From Histidinibacterium lentulum (GTDB lineage Bacteria > Pseudomonadota > Alphaproteobacteria > Rhodobacterales > Rhodobacteraceae), in the NCBI RefSeq assembly GCF_003789055.1, contig NZ_ML119081.1, positions 124,001 through 188,000 of the forward strand: a DNA stretch of 64,000 nucleotides, read 5' to 3'. The position numbers and the translations under genes are program-made. Every line of letters starts with the position of its first letter. Within the stretch, counting starts at the first letter, position 1. A model generated the notes under the pieces. It saw only the letters and a list, made by a program, of their open reading frames with translations, did not search any database and was not told the origin of the DNA. Positions 43,366 through 51,173 of the stretch are shown here, piece by piece.

Positions 43366-43955
43366 AGCTCCCGGCCGTTCTCGCGCTCGCGCTGATCGTG
43401 GGGCTCGACCTGCGGGCCGAAGAGGGCTGCACCGCCCTGCCCTCCGGCGTGGCCTTCTGCGGCGCCGCGGCAGGTCTCGCTCCCGATGCGATCGAGCAGA
43501 CGCCCGACGGCACCGCGCTTCTGGCCGCGCTCGGCCCCTACGGCCTCAGGGTGGAGGTGGCCGTGCTCTCGGCCTCCGCCACGACCGATCCGTGGTTCGT
43601 GCGCCGCGAGCTCGACGCCTTTCTCGCCGCGGAGCGTGGTCTCACGGAGGGCCTGCCGGAGCTGGCGCGCGACCGCGTCGCCCTCACCGACCGCGCCGCC
43701 GAGCAGGTCGTCTATGCGCTGGGCGATGGCGACGAGGCGGTGACCGTGGCCGATACCGTGGTGCTGGGCGACGGCTTTGCCGTCTACGTGCTGACCTACG
43801 ATACCGGCGCAGCCTTCACGGCCGATCATGCCCGCACCCATGACGCGGCGCTTGCCGCCCTGCGCCTGCCGCCGCCCCGCGATCCGGATCTCTGGACGGT
43901 GCCCTCGGACCGCCCCGATCCGCGCCCGCTGAACCCGATGCCGCCCGGCGGCTGA
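43362..43955 (+). CDS. Tandem secreted two-cysteine protein 3, unknown function
   Basis: A 197-aa exported protein (signal VKLPAVLALALIVGLDLRA). The mature start EEGCTALPSGVAFCGAA matches the two-cysteine motif of proteins 1 and 2. The body is more diverged, with a Pro/Asp-rich C-terminal tail (DRPDPRPLNPMPPGG) after the helix FTADHARTHDAALAALRLP that corresponds to the closing helix of the others. The GTG start overlaps the preceding stop (GTGA). It is followed by the LivF-type ATPase gene after about 45 bp. Confidence 0.7.
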   Translation: MKLPAVLALALIVGLDLRAEEGCTALPSGVAFCGAAAGLAPDAIEQTPDGTALLAALGPYGLRVEVAVLSASATTDPWFVRRELDAFLAAERGLTEGLPELARDRVALTDRAAEQVVYALGDGDEAVTVADTVVLGDGFAVYVLTYDTGAAFTADHARTHDAALAALRLPPPRDPDLWTVPSDRPDPRPLNPMPPGG

Positions 43956-44000
43956 GCCATGTGCCCTCCCGCCCGGGACGGCACGACGGAGGACGAGCCT

Positions 44001-44819
44001 GTGACCGACGCCTATTCCGACCGCGGCAACAAGGACCGCTCCATCGCCAATCCGCGCGACGGGGCGAGCATGTCCTCGTCGCTGAAGGGCGAGGCCACGC
44101 CCTCGACCGAGACGGCCTTTCTCGCCGGAATCGACATGACCGGCGGCTATGGCAGGGGGGCGGATATCCTGCACGCCTGCACCGTCTCGGTGGACCCGGG
44201 CGAGATCGCCGTGATCGTGGGCCCCAACGGCGCGGGCAAGTCCACGGCGATGAAGGCCGTCTTCGGGATGCTCGACCTGCGCGAGGGCCGGGTCGTGCTC
44301 GACGGCCAGGACATCAGCCGCCTTTCGCCCCAGGACCGCGTCGCCGCCGGCATGGGCTTCGTGCCGCAGGTGCGCAACATCTTCACCTCGCTCACCGTCG
44401 AGGAGAATCTCGAGATGGGCGCCTTCCTGCGCCGCGACGACATCCGCCCCACCATGGAGCAGGTCTACGACCTCTTTCCCATCCTGCGCGACAAGCGCCG
44501 CCAGCCCGCCGGAGAGCTGTCGGGCGGACAGCGCCAGCAGGTCGCCGTGGGCCGCGCGCTGATGACCCGGCCCAAGGTGCTGATGCTCGACGAGCCCACC
44601 GCCGGCGTCAGCCCCATCGTCATGGACGAGCTCTTCGACCGGATCATCGAGGTCAGCCGCACCGGCATCCCGATCCTGATGGTCGAACAGAATGCCCGCC
44701 AGGCCCTCGAGATCGCCGACCGCGGCTATGTGCTGGTCCAGGGCCGCAATGCCTTCACCGGCACCGGGCGCGAACTCCTCGCCGACCCCGAGGTGCGCAA
44801 GAGCTTCCTCGGCGGCTGA
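44001..44819 (+). CDS. livF: HAAT ABC transporter ATP-binding protein (LivF type)
   Basis: A 272-aa ATPase with an unusually long N-terminal lead (about 40 polar residues, TDAYSDRGNKDRSIANPRDG) before the core. Core motifs: GGYGRGADILHACTVSVDPGEI, Walker A GPNGAGKSTAMKAVFGM, Q-loop VPQVRNIFTSLTVEENLEMG, signature LSGGQRQQVAVGRALM, Walker B VLMLDEPTAGVSP and H-region ILMVEQNARQALEIADRGYVL. I prefer the GTG at 44001 with GGAGG eight bases upstream over the ATG at 43959. Confidence 0.92.
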   Translation: MTDAYSDRGNKDRSIANPRDGASMSSSLKGEATPSTETAFLAGIDMTGGYGRGADILHACTVSVDPGEIAVIVGPNGAGKSTAMKAVFGMLDLREGRVVLDGQDISRLSPQDRVAAGMGFVPQVRNIFTSLTVEENLEMGAFLRRDDIRPTMEQVYDLFPILRDKRRQPAGELSGGQRQQVAVGRALMTRPKVLMLDEPTAGVSPIVMDELFDRIIEVSRTGIPILMVEQNARQALEIADRGYVLVQGRNAFTGTGRELLADPEVRKSFLGG

Positions 44820-44931
44820 CACCGGCCTCGCCCGGACGATCGCCACACCGACGCCGCGCCCGCGCCCCATTCGCGACCCATTGGGCACTCACGATCCCTG
44901 CGGAACGAGCCCCAGAACGGATGTTTCGCCG

Positions 44932-45426
44932 ATGACCCGCCTGTTCCCTGCCCTGCCCGCCGCCGCCGCGATGGCCGTCCTCGCCGGTCCCGCCGCGGCC
45001 GAGAGCTACGCCTGCGCCTATGTCCGGGCCTGCGTGCCCGATGGGCTTTGCGCCCCTCACGAGACCGGTCTGACCCTCTTCGCGCCGCAGGTGGCGGTCG
45101 AGGGCGAAGGAAATGCGAACGACGGGGCGGACCAGACCCCCGGTACGGTCGTCGAGGGGAGCGACTCCGGTGCGGGCGGCACCCAGCAGTTCGGCGCCGA
45201 CCAGCAGGGCAGCGTGCACTGGGGCATCCAGATCGTGCCGGTGTTCGAACCCGCCCGCGACCGGGACGACAGCACCCGCGCCTTCCTGTCGCTCGGGTCG
45301 TCGGAATACGTGCTGACCCTGCTGCCCGATCTGACCTCCGAACTCGCCTATTTCGTCAACAGCGAACTCGTCTCGACGCTCGAAGGCGCCTGCCTTCCCA
45401 TCGGCGAGGACGACGGCGACGCCTGA
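44932..45426 (+). CDS. Secreted cysteine-containing protein in the HAAT cluster, unknown function
   Basis: A 164-aa exported protein (signal ALPAAAAMAVLAGPAAA). The mature start ESYACAYVRACVPDGLCAPHETGLTLF has three closely spaced cysteines, then a Gly/Asp/Gln-rich stretch and a beta-rich region (WGIQIVPVFEPARDRDDSTRAFLSLGSSEYVLTLLPD) with a fourth cysteine near the C-terminus (LEGACLPIGED). It does not obviously belong to the two-cysteine trio. Position between livF and livH suggests it is expressed with the transporter, but its role is unknown. Confidence 0.65.
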   Translation: MTRLFPALPAAAAMAVLAGPAAAESYACAYVRACVPDGLCAPHETGLTLFAPQVAVEGEGNANDGADQTPGTVVEGSDSGAGGTQQFGADQQGSVHWGIQIVPVFEPARDRDDSTRAFLSLGSSEYVLTLLPDLTSELAYFVNSELVSTLEGACLPIGEDDGDA

Positions 45427-45547
45427 TCGCGGCGTCGTGGCCCCGCACCGTCCGGGTTTTTCGTTGCAGCCTCCCCGGCCACGGCCTACAACCGCTGCCT
45501 GATCCGGGTCGTCGCGACGACCCGTCCGGGGGCGGGGGACGCTGAGC

Positions 45548-46561
45548 TTGACGGATATGCTGAACGCCCTCGTGGCGCTTATGAACTTCGTGGTCATCCC
45601 GGCCACCGCCTATGGCGCGCAGCTGGCGCTCGGCGCGCTCGGCGTCACGCTCATCTACGGCATCCTGCGCTTCTCGAATTTCGCCCATGGCGACACCATG
45701 GCCTTCGGCACCATGGTGACGATCCTCCTGACCTGGGCGCTGCAGGCGGCGGGCGTCAGCCTCGGCCCCCTGCCCACCGCCCTCATCGCCATGCCCGTGG
45801 GCATCCTGGGCGCGGCCGCGCTGCTCCTGCTGACCGACCGCTTCGTCTACCGCTTCTACCGCGCGCAGCGGGCGGCGCCGGTGATCCTCGTGATCGTCTC
45901 CATGGGGGTGATGTTCGTCTACAACGGTCTCACCCGCTTCGTGATCGGCGTGGACGACCAGCGCTTCGCCGATGGCGAGCGCTTCATCCTGTCGGCGAAC
46001 GCCTTCCGCGACTGGTCCGGCCTCGACGAGGGCCTCGCGCTCCGGACCACCCAGGCCATCACCATCGTGACCGCGATCATCGTCGTCGCGGCGCTCTTCT
46101 GGTTCCTGAACCGCACCCGCACCGGCAAGTCGATGCGCGCCTTCTCCGACAACGAGGACCTGGCCCTGCTGTCGGGCATCAGCCCGGAACGGGTCGTCAT
46201 GGTGACCTGGCTTCTGGTGGCCGCGCTCGCGACCATCGCGGGCACGCTTTACGGACTCGACAAGACCTTCAAGCCCTTCACCTATTTCCAGCTCCTGCTG
46301 CCGATCTTCGCCGCGGCCATCGTCGGCGGGCTGGGCTCGCCCATCGGAGCCATCGCGGGCGGTTTCATCATCGCCTTCGCTGAGGTCGCGATCACCTATC
46401 CGCTGCGCAAGATCCTCTCCTACCTCCTGCCGGAGGCATGGGAACCCGCGGGCCTCGTCCAGCTTCTGGCGACGGAATACAAGTTTGCAGTCTCCTTCAT
46501 CATCCTGATCGTGGTGCTGCTGATCCGGCCCACGGGCCTCTTCAAGGGCAAGGCCGTATGA
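45548..46561 (+). CDS. livH: HAAT ABC transporter permease (LivH type)
   Basis: Inner-membrane permease of 337 aa with about eight hydrophobic helices. Typical LivH stretches: ALGALGVTLIYGILRFSNFAHGDTMAFG near the N-terminus, and the coupling region FLNRTRTGKSMRAFSDNEDLALLSGISPERVVMVTWLLVAALATIAGTLYG, followed by LLLPIFAAAIVGGLGSPIGAIAGGFIIAFAEV. The TTG at 45548 with GGGGGAC upstream is the likely start; ATG 45557 is possible. Its stop overlaps the livM start (ATGA). Confidence 0.93.
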   Translation: MTDMLNALVALMNFVVIPATAYGAQLALGALGVTLIYGILRFSNFAHGDTMAFGTMVTILLTWALQAAGVSLGPLPTALIAMPVGILGAAALLLLTDRFVYRFYRAQRAAPVILVIVSMGVMFVYNGLTRFVIGVDDQRFADGERFILSANAFRDWSGLDEGLALRTTQAITIVTAIIVVAALFWFLNRTRTGKSMRAFSDNEDLALLSGISPERVVMVTWLLVAALATIAGTLYGLDKTFKPFTYFQLLLPIFAAAIVGGLGSPIGAIAGGFIIAFAEVAITYPLRKILSYLLPEAWEPAGLVQLLATEYKFAVSFIILIVVLLIRPTGLFKGKAV

Positions 46562-47859
46562 GCAACTCCCTTCGCATTCCGCTCTTTTCGGGGCTCGTGG
46601 CGCTGCTGATCCTCGGAACGGGGATGGTGCAGGGCTGGAACTCGGCGCTGCTGATCCTGAACATGGGCCTCGTCTCGGCGATCATGGCGCTGGGGGTGAA
46701 CCTGCAGTGGGGCTTTGCGGGGCTGTTCAACGTGGGCGTGATGGGCTTCGTGGCTCTCGGGGGCCTCGCCACGGTGCTCATCGCCATGGATCCCGTGGGC
46801 CCGGCCTGGGAGGCGGGGGGCCTCGGCATCCTCGCGGCCATGGCGCTCGGCGCCGCGACCATCGTGGCCGCGATCCTGACGTTCCGGGCGGCGCCGGCCC
46901 GCTGGCGGGGATGGGCCACCTTCGCGGTGATCGTCGTGGGCTTCACGATCTACCGTTCGGTCTTCGATCCGGCGCGGACCGCGGTCGAGGCCGTGGACCC
47001 GGCGGCCACCGGCTTTCTCGGCGGGCTCGGCCTGCCGGTGGTTCTCGCCTGGCCCGTGGGCGGGCTCCTTGCCGCGGGCGCGGCCTGGATCATCGGCAAG
47101 ACCGCCCTCGGCCTGCGCTCGGATTACCTCGCCATCGCCACGCTCGGCATCGCCGAGATCATCATCGCGATCCTGAAGAGCGAGGACTGGCTGTCGCGCG
47201 GCGTCAAGAACGTCAACAACATCCCCCGCCCGGTGCCCGACGCGGTGGAACTCCAGGCCGATCCGGGCTTCATCGCCTTCGCCTCGGACTGGGGGGTCAG
47301 CGTGGTGGACGCGGCCAACATCTCGATCAAGCTCGGCTACACGGCGATGTTCTCCGTCGTGCTGGTGGCCCTGCTGATCCTGGCCCAGCTCGCGCTGAAC
47401 TCGCCCTGGGGCCGCATGATGCGCGCGATCCGCGACAACGAGACCGCTGCCGGGGCCATGGGCAAGGACGTCACCCGCCGCCACCTGCAGATCTTCATCC
47501 TCGGCTCCGCGGTCTGCGGCATGGCGGGGGCGATGATGACGACGCTCGACGGGCTTCTCGTGCCCTCCACATACCAGCCCCTGCGCTACACCTTCCTGAT
47601 CTGGGTGATGGTGATCGTGGGCGGGTCGGGCAACAACTACGGCGCGGTGATCGGGGGGTTCCTCGTCTGGTGGCTCTGGGTCCAGGTGGAGCCCATGGGC
47701 GCCGCGCTCCTTGCCGCGGTCACCTCGCTGATGCCCGAGGGCAGCGCGCTCGCGGACCATCTGATGGGCTCCGCAGCCCACATGCGTCTGCTGACCATGG
47801 GCCTCGTCCTGCTCCTGGTGCTGCGGTTCAGCCCGCGCGGCCTCGTCCCCGAGCGCTGA
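46558..47859 (+). CDS. livM: HAAT ABC transporter permease (LivM type)
   Basis: Inner-membrane permease of 433 aa with about ten helices. Hallmarks: MALGVNLQWGFAGLFNVGVMGFVALGG, GLRSDYLAIATLGIAEIIIAILKSEDWLSRGVKN, the coupling helix SPWGRMMRAIRDNETAAGAMGKDVTRRHLQIFILGSAVCGMAGAMM, and MVIVGGSGNNYGAVIGGFLVW. It completes the transporter (binding protein, two ATPases, two permeases). Ends about 30 bp before a repeat-rich intergenic element. Confidence 0.93.
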   Translation: MSNSLRIPLFSGLVALLILGTGMVQGWNSALLILNMGLVSAIMALGVNLQWGFAGLFNVGVMGFVALGGLATVLIAMDPVGPAWEAGGLGILAAMALGAATIVAAILTFRAAPARWRGWATFAVIVVGFTIYRSVFDPARTAVEAVDPAATGFLGGLGLPVVLAWPVGGLLAAGAAWIIGKTALGLRSDYLAIATLGIAEIIIAILKSEDWLSRGVKNVNNIPRPVPDAVELQADPGFIAFASDWGVSVVDAANISIKLGYTAMFSVVLVALLILAQLALNSPWGRMMRAIRDNETAAGAMGKDVTRRHLQIFILGSAVCGMAGAMMTTLDGLLVPSTYQPLRYTFLIWVMVIVGGSGNNYGAVIGGFLVWWLWVQVEPMGAALLAAVTSLMPEGSALADHLMGSAAHMRLLTMGLVLLLVLRFSPRGLVPER

Positions 47860-47884
47860 CCCTTCCCAGGGGGCCGCGCCTCCG

Positions 47885-47996
47885 GTTTTTCTGGCCTGAA
47901 GTATCCCGGGGGCGTCGAAAGCCCCGGGCCTTCGACGAAGGGGGCAGCGCCCCCTCCGCCGGGCTCCGCCGGAGGCGGGGGCCGGCACAGGCAGCG
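47885..47996. repeat. GC-rich intergenic repeat element with nested hairpins, copy 1
   Basis: Contains TTCTGGCCTGAAGTATCCC (from 47889), also found with one change at 52479, followed by stems CCCGGGGGC/GCCCCGGG, GGGGGC/GCCCCC and a CCGCCGG/CCGGAGGCGG cluster. It resembles the dispersed intergenic elements common in Rhodobacteraceae genomes and may also act as the end of the HAAT operon transcript. Confidence 0.5.
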
Positions 47997-48026
47997 CGGC
48001 CCAGCGGGCCGCACCGCATGCCTCGG

Positions 48027-48650
48027 CTACGCCAGCGACGTCACCCAGAGGATCGTCGCATCCTCGGGGCTGACGGAGACCACGTTGTGCCCCATGGCCG
48101 CATCGTAATAGGCACTGTCGCCACGACGCATGTCCACCGGTTCGTAGAACTCGGTGTAAAGACGGATCTCCCCGGTCAGCACATAGAGGAACTCCTCCCC
48201 GTCGTGCCGGACCCAGCCGTCGAACTCCTCGATCCTGCGCGCGCGGATGCGGGCGCGGTAGGGCAGCATCCGCTTCTGGCTCAGCTCCTCGGCAAGGAGC
48301 GTATGCTCGTAGGTGGCCGTGGCGTGGGCCGTCCCCTCTCCCATCTTCGTCAGCACCCGCCGCCCCGCCGCCGAGGTGTCGGAGGGGGGCGTGAAGAGCT
48401 GGGGAACCGTGATGCCGAGGCCGAGCGCGAGCTTCTTCAGCGCCTCGTAGGTGGGCGACATCTGCCCGTTCTCGATCTTCGAGAGCGTCGAGCGCGCCAG
48501 TCCCGCCTCCCGCGCCGCCTGCTCCAGCGTCCAGTCCCGCTCCTTGCGGAGCGCCCGCACCCGCTGCCCGAGATCCAGAGGCGGCGCGAGCTCGGTGCGC
48601 CCCCCGGCGCGGGCGATGCGGATGAGGCTCATGGGATCCCGGGTGGTCAT
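48027..48650 (-). CDS. XRE-family regulator with C-terminal cupin domain
   Basis: A 207-aa regulator: helix-turn-helix (about 27-85; VRALRKERDWTLEQAAREAGLARSTLSKIENGQMSPTYEALKKLALGL) followed by a cupin_2 effector-binding domain (about 130-205; WVRHDGEEFLYVLTGEIRLYTEFYEPVDMRRGDSAYYDAAMGHNVVSV). Members of this group often repress divergent catabolic or transport genes. It is divergent from the acyl-CoA synthetase gene with a 66-bp shared promoter region, so that operon is the obvious candidate target. ATG 48632 is an alternative start. Confidence 0.9.
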   Translation of the reverse strand: MTTRDPMSLIRIARAGGRTELAPPLDLGQRVRALRKERDWTLEQAAREAGLARSTLSKIENGQMSPTYEALKKLALGLGITVPQLFTPPSDTSAAGRRVLTKMGEGTAHATATYEHTLLAEELSQKRMLPYRARIRARRIEEFDGWVRHDGEEFLYVLTGEIRLYTEFYEPVDMRRGDSAYYDAAMGHNVVSVSPEDATILWVTSLA

Positions 48651-48716
48651 GCGCCTGCCAGTAGCCCCAAGCCTCAATTCTTGCAACTCCGTCCACCCGG
48701 CGCTAGCCCCTTGTCC

Positions 48717-50183
48717 ATGCCGCGCCCCCCTGCCGTGTCCTTCAACCTTGCGGAGCATGTGCTGGCCGCAGGCGCGGCCATGCCCGACCGGGTGGCGCTC
48801 TGCGTCCTCGGCCCCTCCCGCGCCGACCGCTGGTCTTACGGGCGGCTGATCTCCGCGGTTCGCGGTACCGCGACCGGCCTTCTCGAGGCGGGCCTCGTCC
48901 CCGGCGACCGCGTGCTGATGCGCCTCGGCGACACGCCGGGGTTCCCCGTCGCCTTCCTCGGCGCAATCGCGGCCGGCCTCGTGCCCGTGCCGACCTCCGC
49001 CGCCCTGACCGTGCCCGAGATCACCGCCATCGCCGCGGACCTCGCGCCAGCCGCGGTCCTCGCGGGCGAGGGCCCCGCCCTGCCCGACCATCCGGCCCCG
49101 GTCCTCGCCGGCGAGACCCTCCGGACCATGGCCGCCCTGCCCCCTGCACCCTGGCACCGGGGGGATCCCGAGCGGCCGGGCTACATCGTCTACACCTCGG
49201 GCACCTCCGGCCGCCCCCGCGGCGTCGTCTATGCCCACCGTGCGATCCTCGCCCGCGCGGCCATGCACGCTGGCTGGACCGGCCTCCTGCCGTCGGACCG
49301 CCTCCTCCATGCCGGCGCCTTCAACTGGACCTTCACGCTCGGCACCGGTCTTCTGGACCCCTGGACGCTCGGGGCGACCGCGCTCATCCCGGCAGCCGGC
49401 AGCGCCCCCGATCTTCTGCCGCTGCTGTTGCGCCGCCATGACGCCACGATCTTCGCGGCCGCACCCGGGGTCTTCCGCCGGATGCTGCGGCAGCCCCTGC
49501 CGACCCTGCCGACCCTCCGCCACGGTCTCTCGGCGGGCGAGAAGCTCCCCGAGACGATCCGCAGGGCCTGGGCGACAGCCACCGGCACGGCGCTCCACGA
49601 GGCCTACGGCCTGTCCGAATGCTCCACCTTCGTGTCGGGCTCACCCCTGCGCCCGGCACCCCCGGGGACCCTCGGCTTTCCCCAGCAGGGCCGGCGCACG
49701 GCGCTGCGCTCCGGCCAGATCGCCGTGCATCGCGGCGACCCCGGCCTGATGCTGGGCTATCTGAACGCGCCCGAAGAGACCGCCGCCCGGTTCGACGGCG
49801 ACTGGTTCCTCACCGGCGACCTTGCCCGCGAAACCGAAGAGGGCGCCCTGATCTACGAGGGGCGCGCCGACGACATGCTCAACGCCGGCGGGCTCAGGGT
49901 CTCGCCCCTCGAGATCGAGACCGCGATGGAGGCCCATCCCGGCATCGAGGAGGCCGCAGCCTGCGATCTCCGCCCCCGCCCCGACACCACGGTCATCGGC
50001 CTCTTCTACACCGGTACGCCCCTCGACGAAGCGACGCTCGCGGCCCATGCCGCGACGCGTCTCGCCCGTTACAAGCACCCCCGCCTCTACATCCACCGCG
50101 AGACCCTGCCCCGCAGCGCGAACGGCAAGCTCCAGCGCCGGACGCTCAGAACCCATTGGGAGGCCGACCATGGTCAGGCTTGA
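48717..50183 (+). CDS. AMP-dependent acyl-CoA synthetase/ligase
   Basis: ANL-superfamily enzyme (488 aa) that activates a carboxylate through an acyl-adenylate. Motifs: phosphate loop YIVYTSGTSGRPRGVVYAH, acyl-binding region HEAYGLSECSTF, adenylate-binding GDWFLTGDLARETEEGALIYEGRADDMLNAGGLRVSPLEIE, and the C-terminal catalytic lysine in PRSANGKLQRRTLR. The substrate (short/medium fatty acid or aromatic acid) is unknown. Start ATG 48717 follows the divergent promoter; the 3' end overlaps the next gene by 14 bp. Confidence 0.9.
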   Translation: MPRPPAVSFNLAEHVLAAGAAMPDRVALCVLGPSRADRWSYGRLISAVRGTATGLLEAGLVPGDRVLMRLGDTPGFPVAFLGAIAAGLVPVPTSAALTVPEITAIAADLAPAAVLAGEGPALPDHPAPVLAGETLRTMAALPPAPWHRGDPERPGYIVYTSGTSGRPRGVVYAHRAILARAAMHAGWTGLLPSDRLLHAGAFNWTFTLGTGLLDPWTLGATALIPAAGSAPDLLPLLLRRHDATIFAAAPGVFRRMLRQPLPTLPTLRHGLSAGEKLPETIRRAWATATGTALHEAYGLSECSTFVSGSPLRPAPPGTLGFPQQGRRTALRSGQIAVHRGDPGLMLGYLNAPEETAARFDGDWFLTGDLARETEEGALIYEGRADDMLNAGGLRVSPLEIETAMEAHPGIEEAAACDLRPRPDTTVIGLFYTGTPLDEATLAAHAATRLARYKHPRLYIHRETLPRSANGKLQRRTLRTHWEADHGQA

Positions 50184-50811
50184 CATCATCTCCGATCCGA
50201 TCTGCCCCTGGTGCCTGATCGGCAAGACCCAGCTCGACCGCGCGCTCGAGACCGCGGGCAACCCGTTCGAGATCGTCTGGCACCCGTTCCAGCTCAATCC
50301 CGACATGCCGCCCGGAGGCATGGACCGCGCCGACTATCTTCGGGCCAAGTTCGGCGATCCCGCCGGCGGCGACGCCTACAGGGCGGTGCGCGAGCGGGCC
50401 GAGGCAGCGGGCGTGGTGCTGGACCTCGACGGCATCACCCGGGTGCCCAATACCGTCGACGCCCAGCGGCTGATCCACTGGGCCGGGATCGAGGGCTGCC
50501 AGAGCTTCGTCGTCCAGCGCCTCTTCGAGGCCTATTTCCGCGACGGCCGCGACATCGGGGAGACCGACGTGCTCGCGGACGTGGCCGACGGCGCGGGCAT
50601 GGACGCGGCGGTGGTGCTGCGGCTCCTGGCCAGCGACGCGGACCGGGAGGAGATCGCCGAACGCGAGGCCCGCGTCCGCGAGATGGGCGTGACGGCGGTG
50701 CCCACCTTCATCGTCGGCGGCCGCCATGCGGTGCCCGGCGCGCAGCCCCCCGAGCTCTGGCGTCGGGTCATCGCCGAACTGATGGACGGGCCGGACGACT
50801 CCGCGCCGTGA
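50170..50811 (+). CDS. DsbA-family oxidoreductase (FrnE type)
   Basis: A 213-aa cytosolic thioredoxin-fold protein with an inserted helical domain. The N-terminal redox motif is CPWC in LDIISDPICPWCLIGKTQLD and the cis-proline loop is GVTAVPTFIVGG near the C-terminus. FrnE/2-hydroxychromene-2-carboxylate-isomerase-like proteins carry out disulfide exchange or glutathione-linked reactions. Its start lies inside the end of the acyl-CoA synthetase gene and its stop overlaps the GTG of the channel gene, so all are coupled. Confidence 0.9.
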   Translation: MVRLDIISDPICPWCLIGKTQLDRALETAGNPFEIVWHPFQLNPDMPPGGMDRADYLRAKFGDPAGGDAYRAVRERAEAAGVVLDLDGITRVPNTVDAQRLIHWAGIEGCQSFVVQRLFEAYFRDGRDIGETDVLADVADGAGMDAAVVLRLLASDADREEIAEREARVREMGVTAVPTFIVGGRHAVPGAQPPELWRRVIAELMDGPDDSAP

Positions 50812-51173
50812 CGGGCCGCCGCGCCCTCCTGCTCGTGCTCATCGTGATCCTCGTGGTCGCGGGCAGCACCGTGTTCTTCCGCCACGTCGAGGGGTGGACC
50901 TGGCTCGAGTCCTACTTCTTCACGGTGGTGACCCTGTCGACCGTGGGCTATGGCAACCTCATCCCCGCAACGGCGCTGGGAAAGATCGCGACGACGGTCC
51001 TGATCTTCTTCGGCATCGCGGTGGTGGTGGTGGCGATCCAGCAGCTGGGCCAGTTCGCCATCATCCGCAAGGCCGAGACCCGGCGCACGCTGCGCCGCGC
51101 CGAGGCCGAGCGTCAGAAGCGCCACGACCGGCAGCAGGCGCGCCAGAAACCGGCGGACGAGGACGACCGATGA
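50808..51173 (+). CDS. Two-helix potassium channel protein
   Basis: A 121-aa membrane protein of the Ion_trans_2 type: TM1 (ALLLVLIVILVVAGSTVFF), a pore helix and selectivity filter LSTVGYGNLIP with the K+-selective TVGYG signature, and TM2 (ATTVLIFFGIAVVVVAIQQLGQFAII), then a highly basic/charged C-terminal tail (RRTLRRAEAERQKRHDRQQARQ). No RCK/TrkA_N domain is present. The GTG start overlaps the preceding stop (GTGA) and the stop overlaps the MFS start (ATGA). Confidence 0.88.
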   Translation: MTGRRALLLVLIVILVVAGSTVFFRHVEGWTWLESYFFTVVTLSTVGYGNLIPATALGKIATTVLIFFGIAVVVVAIQQLGQFAIIRKAETRRTLRRAEAERQKRHDRQQARQKPADEDDR

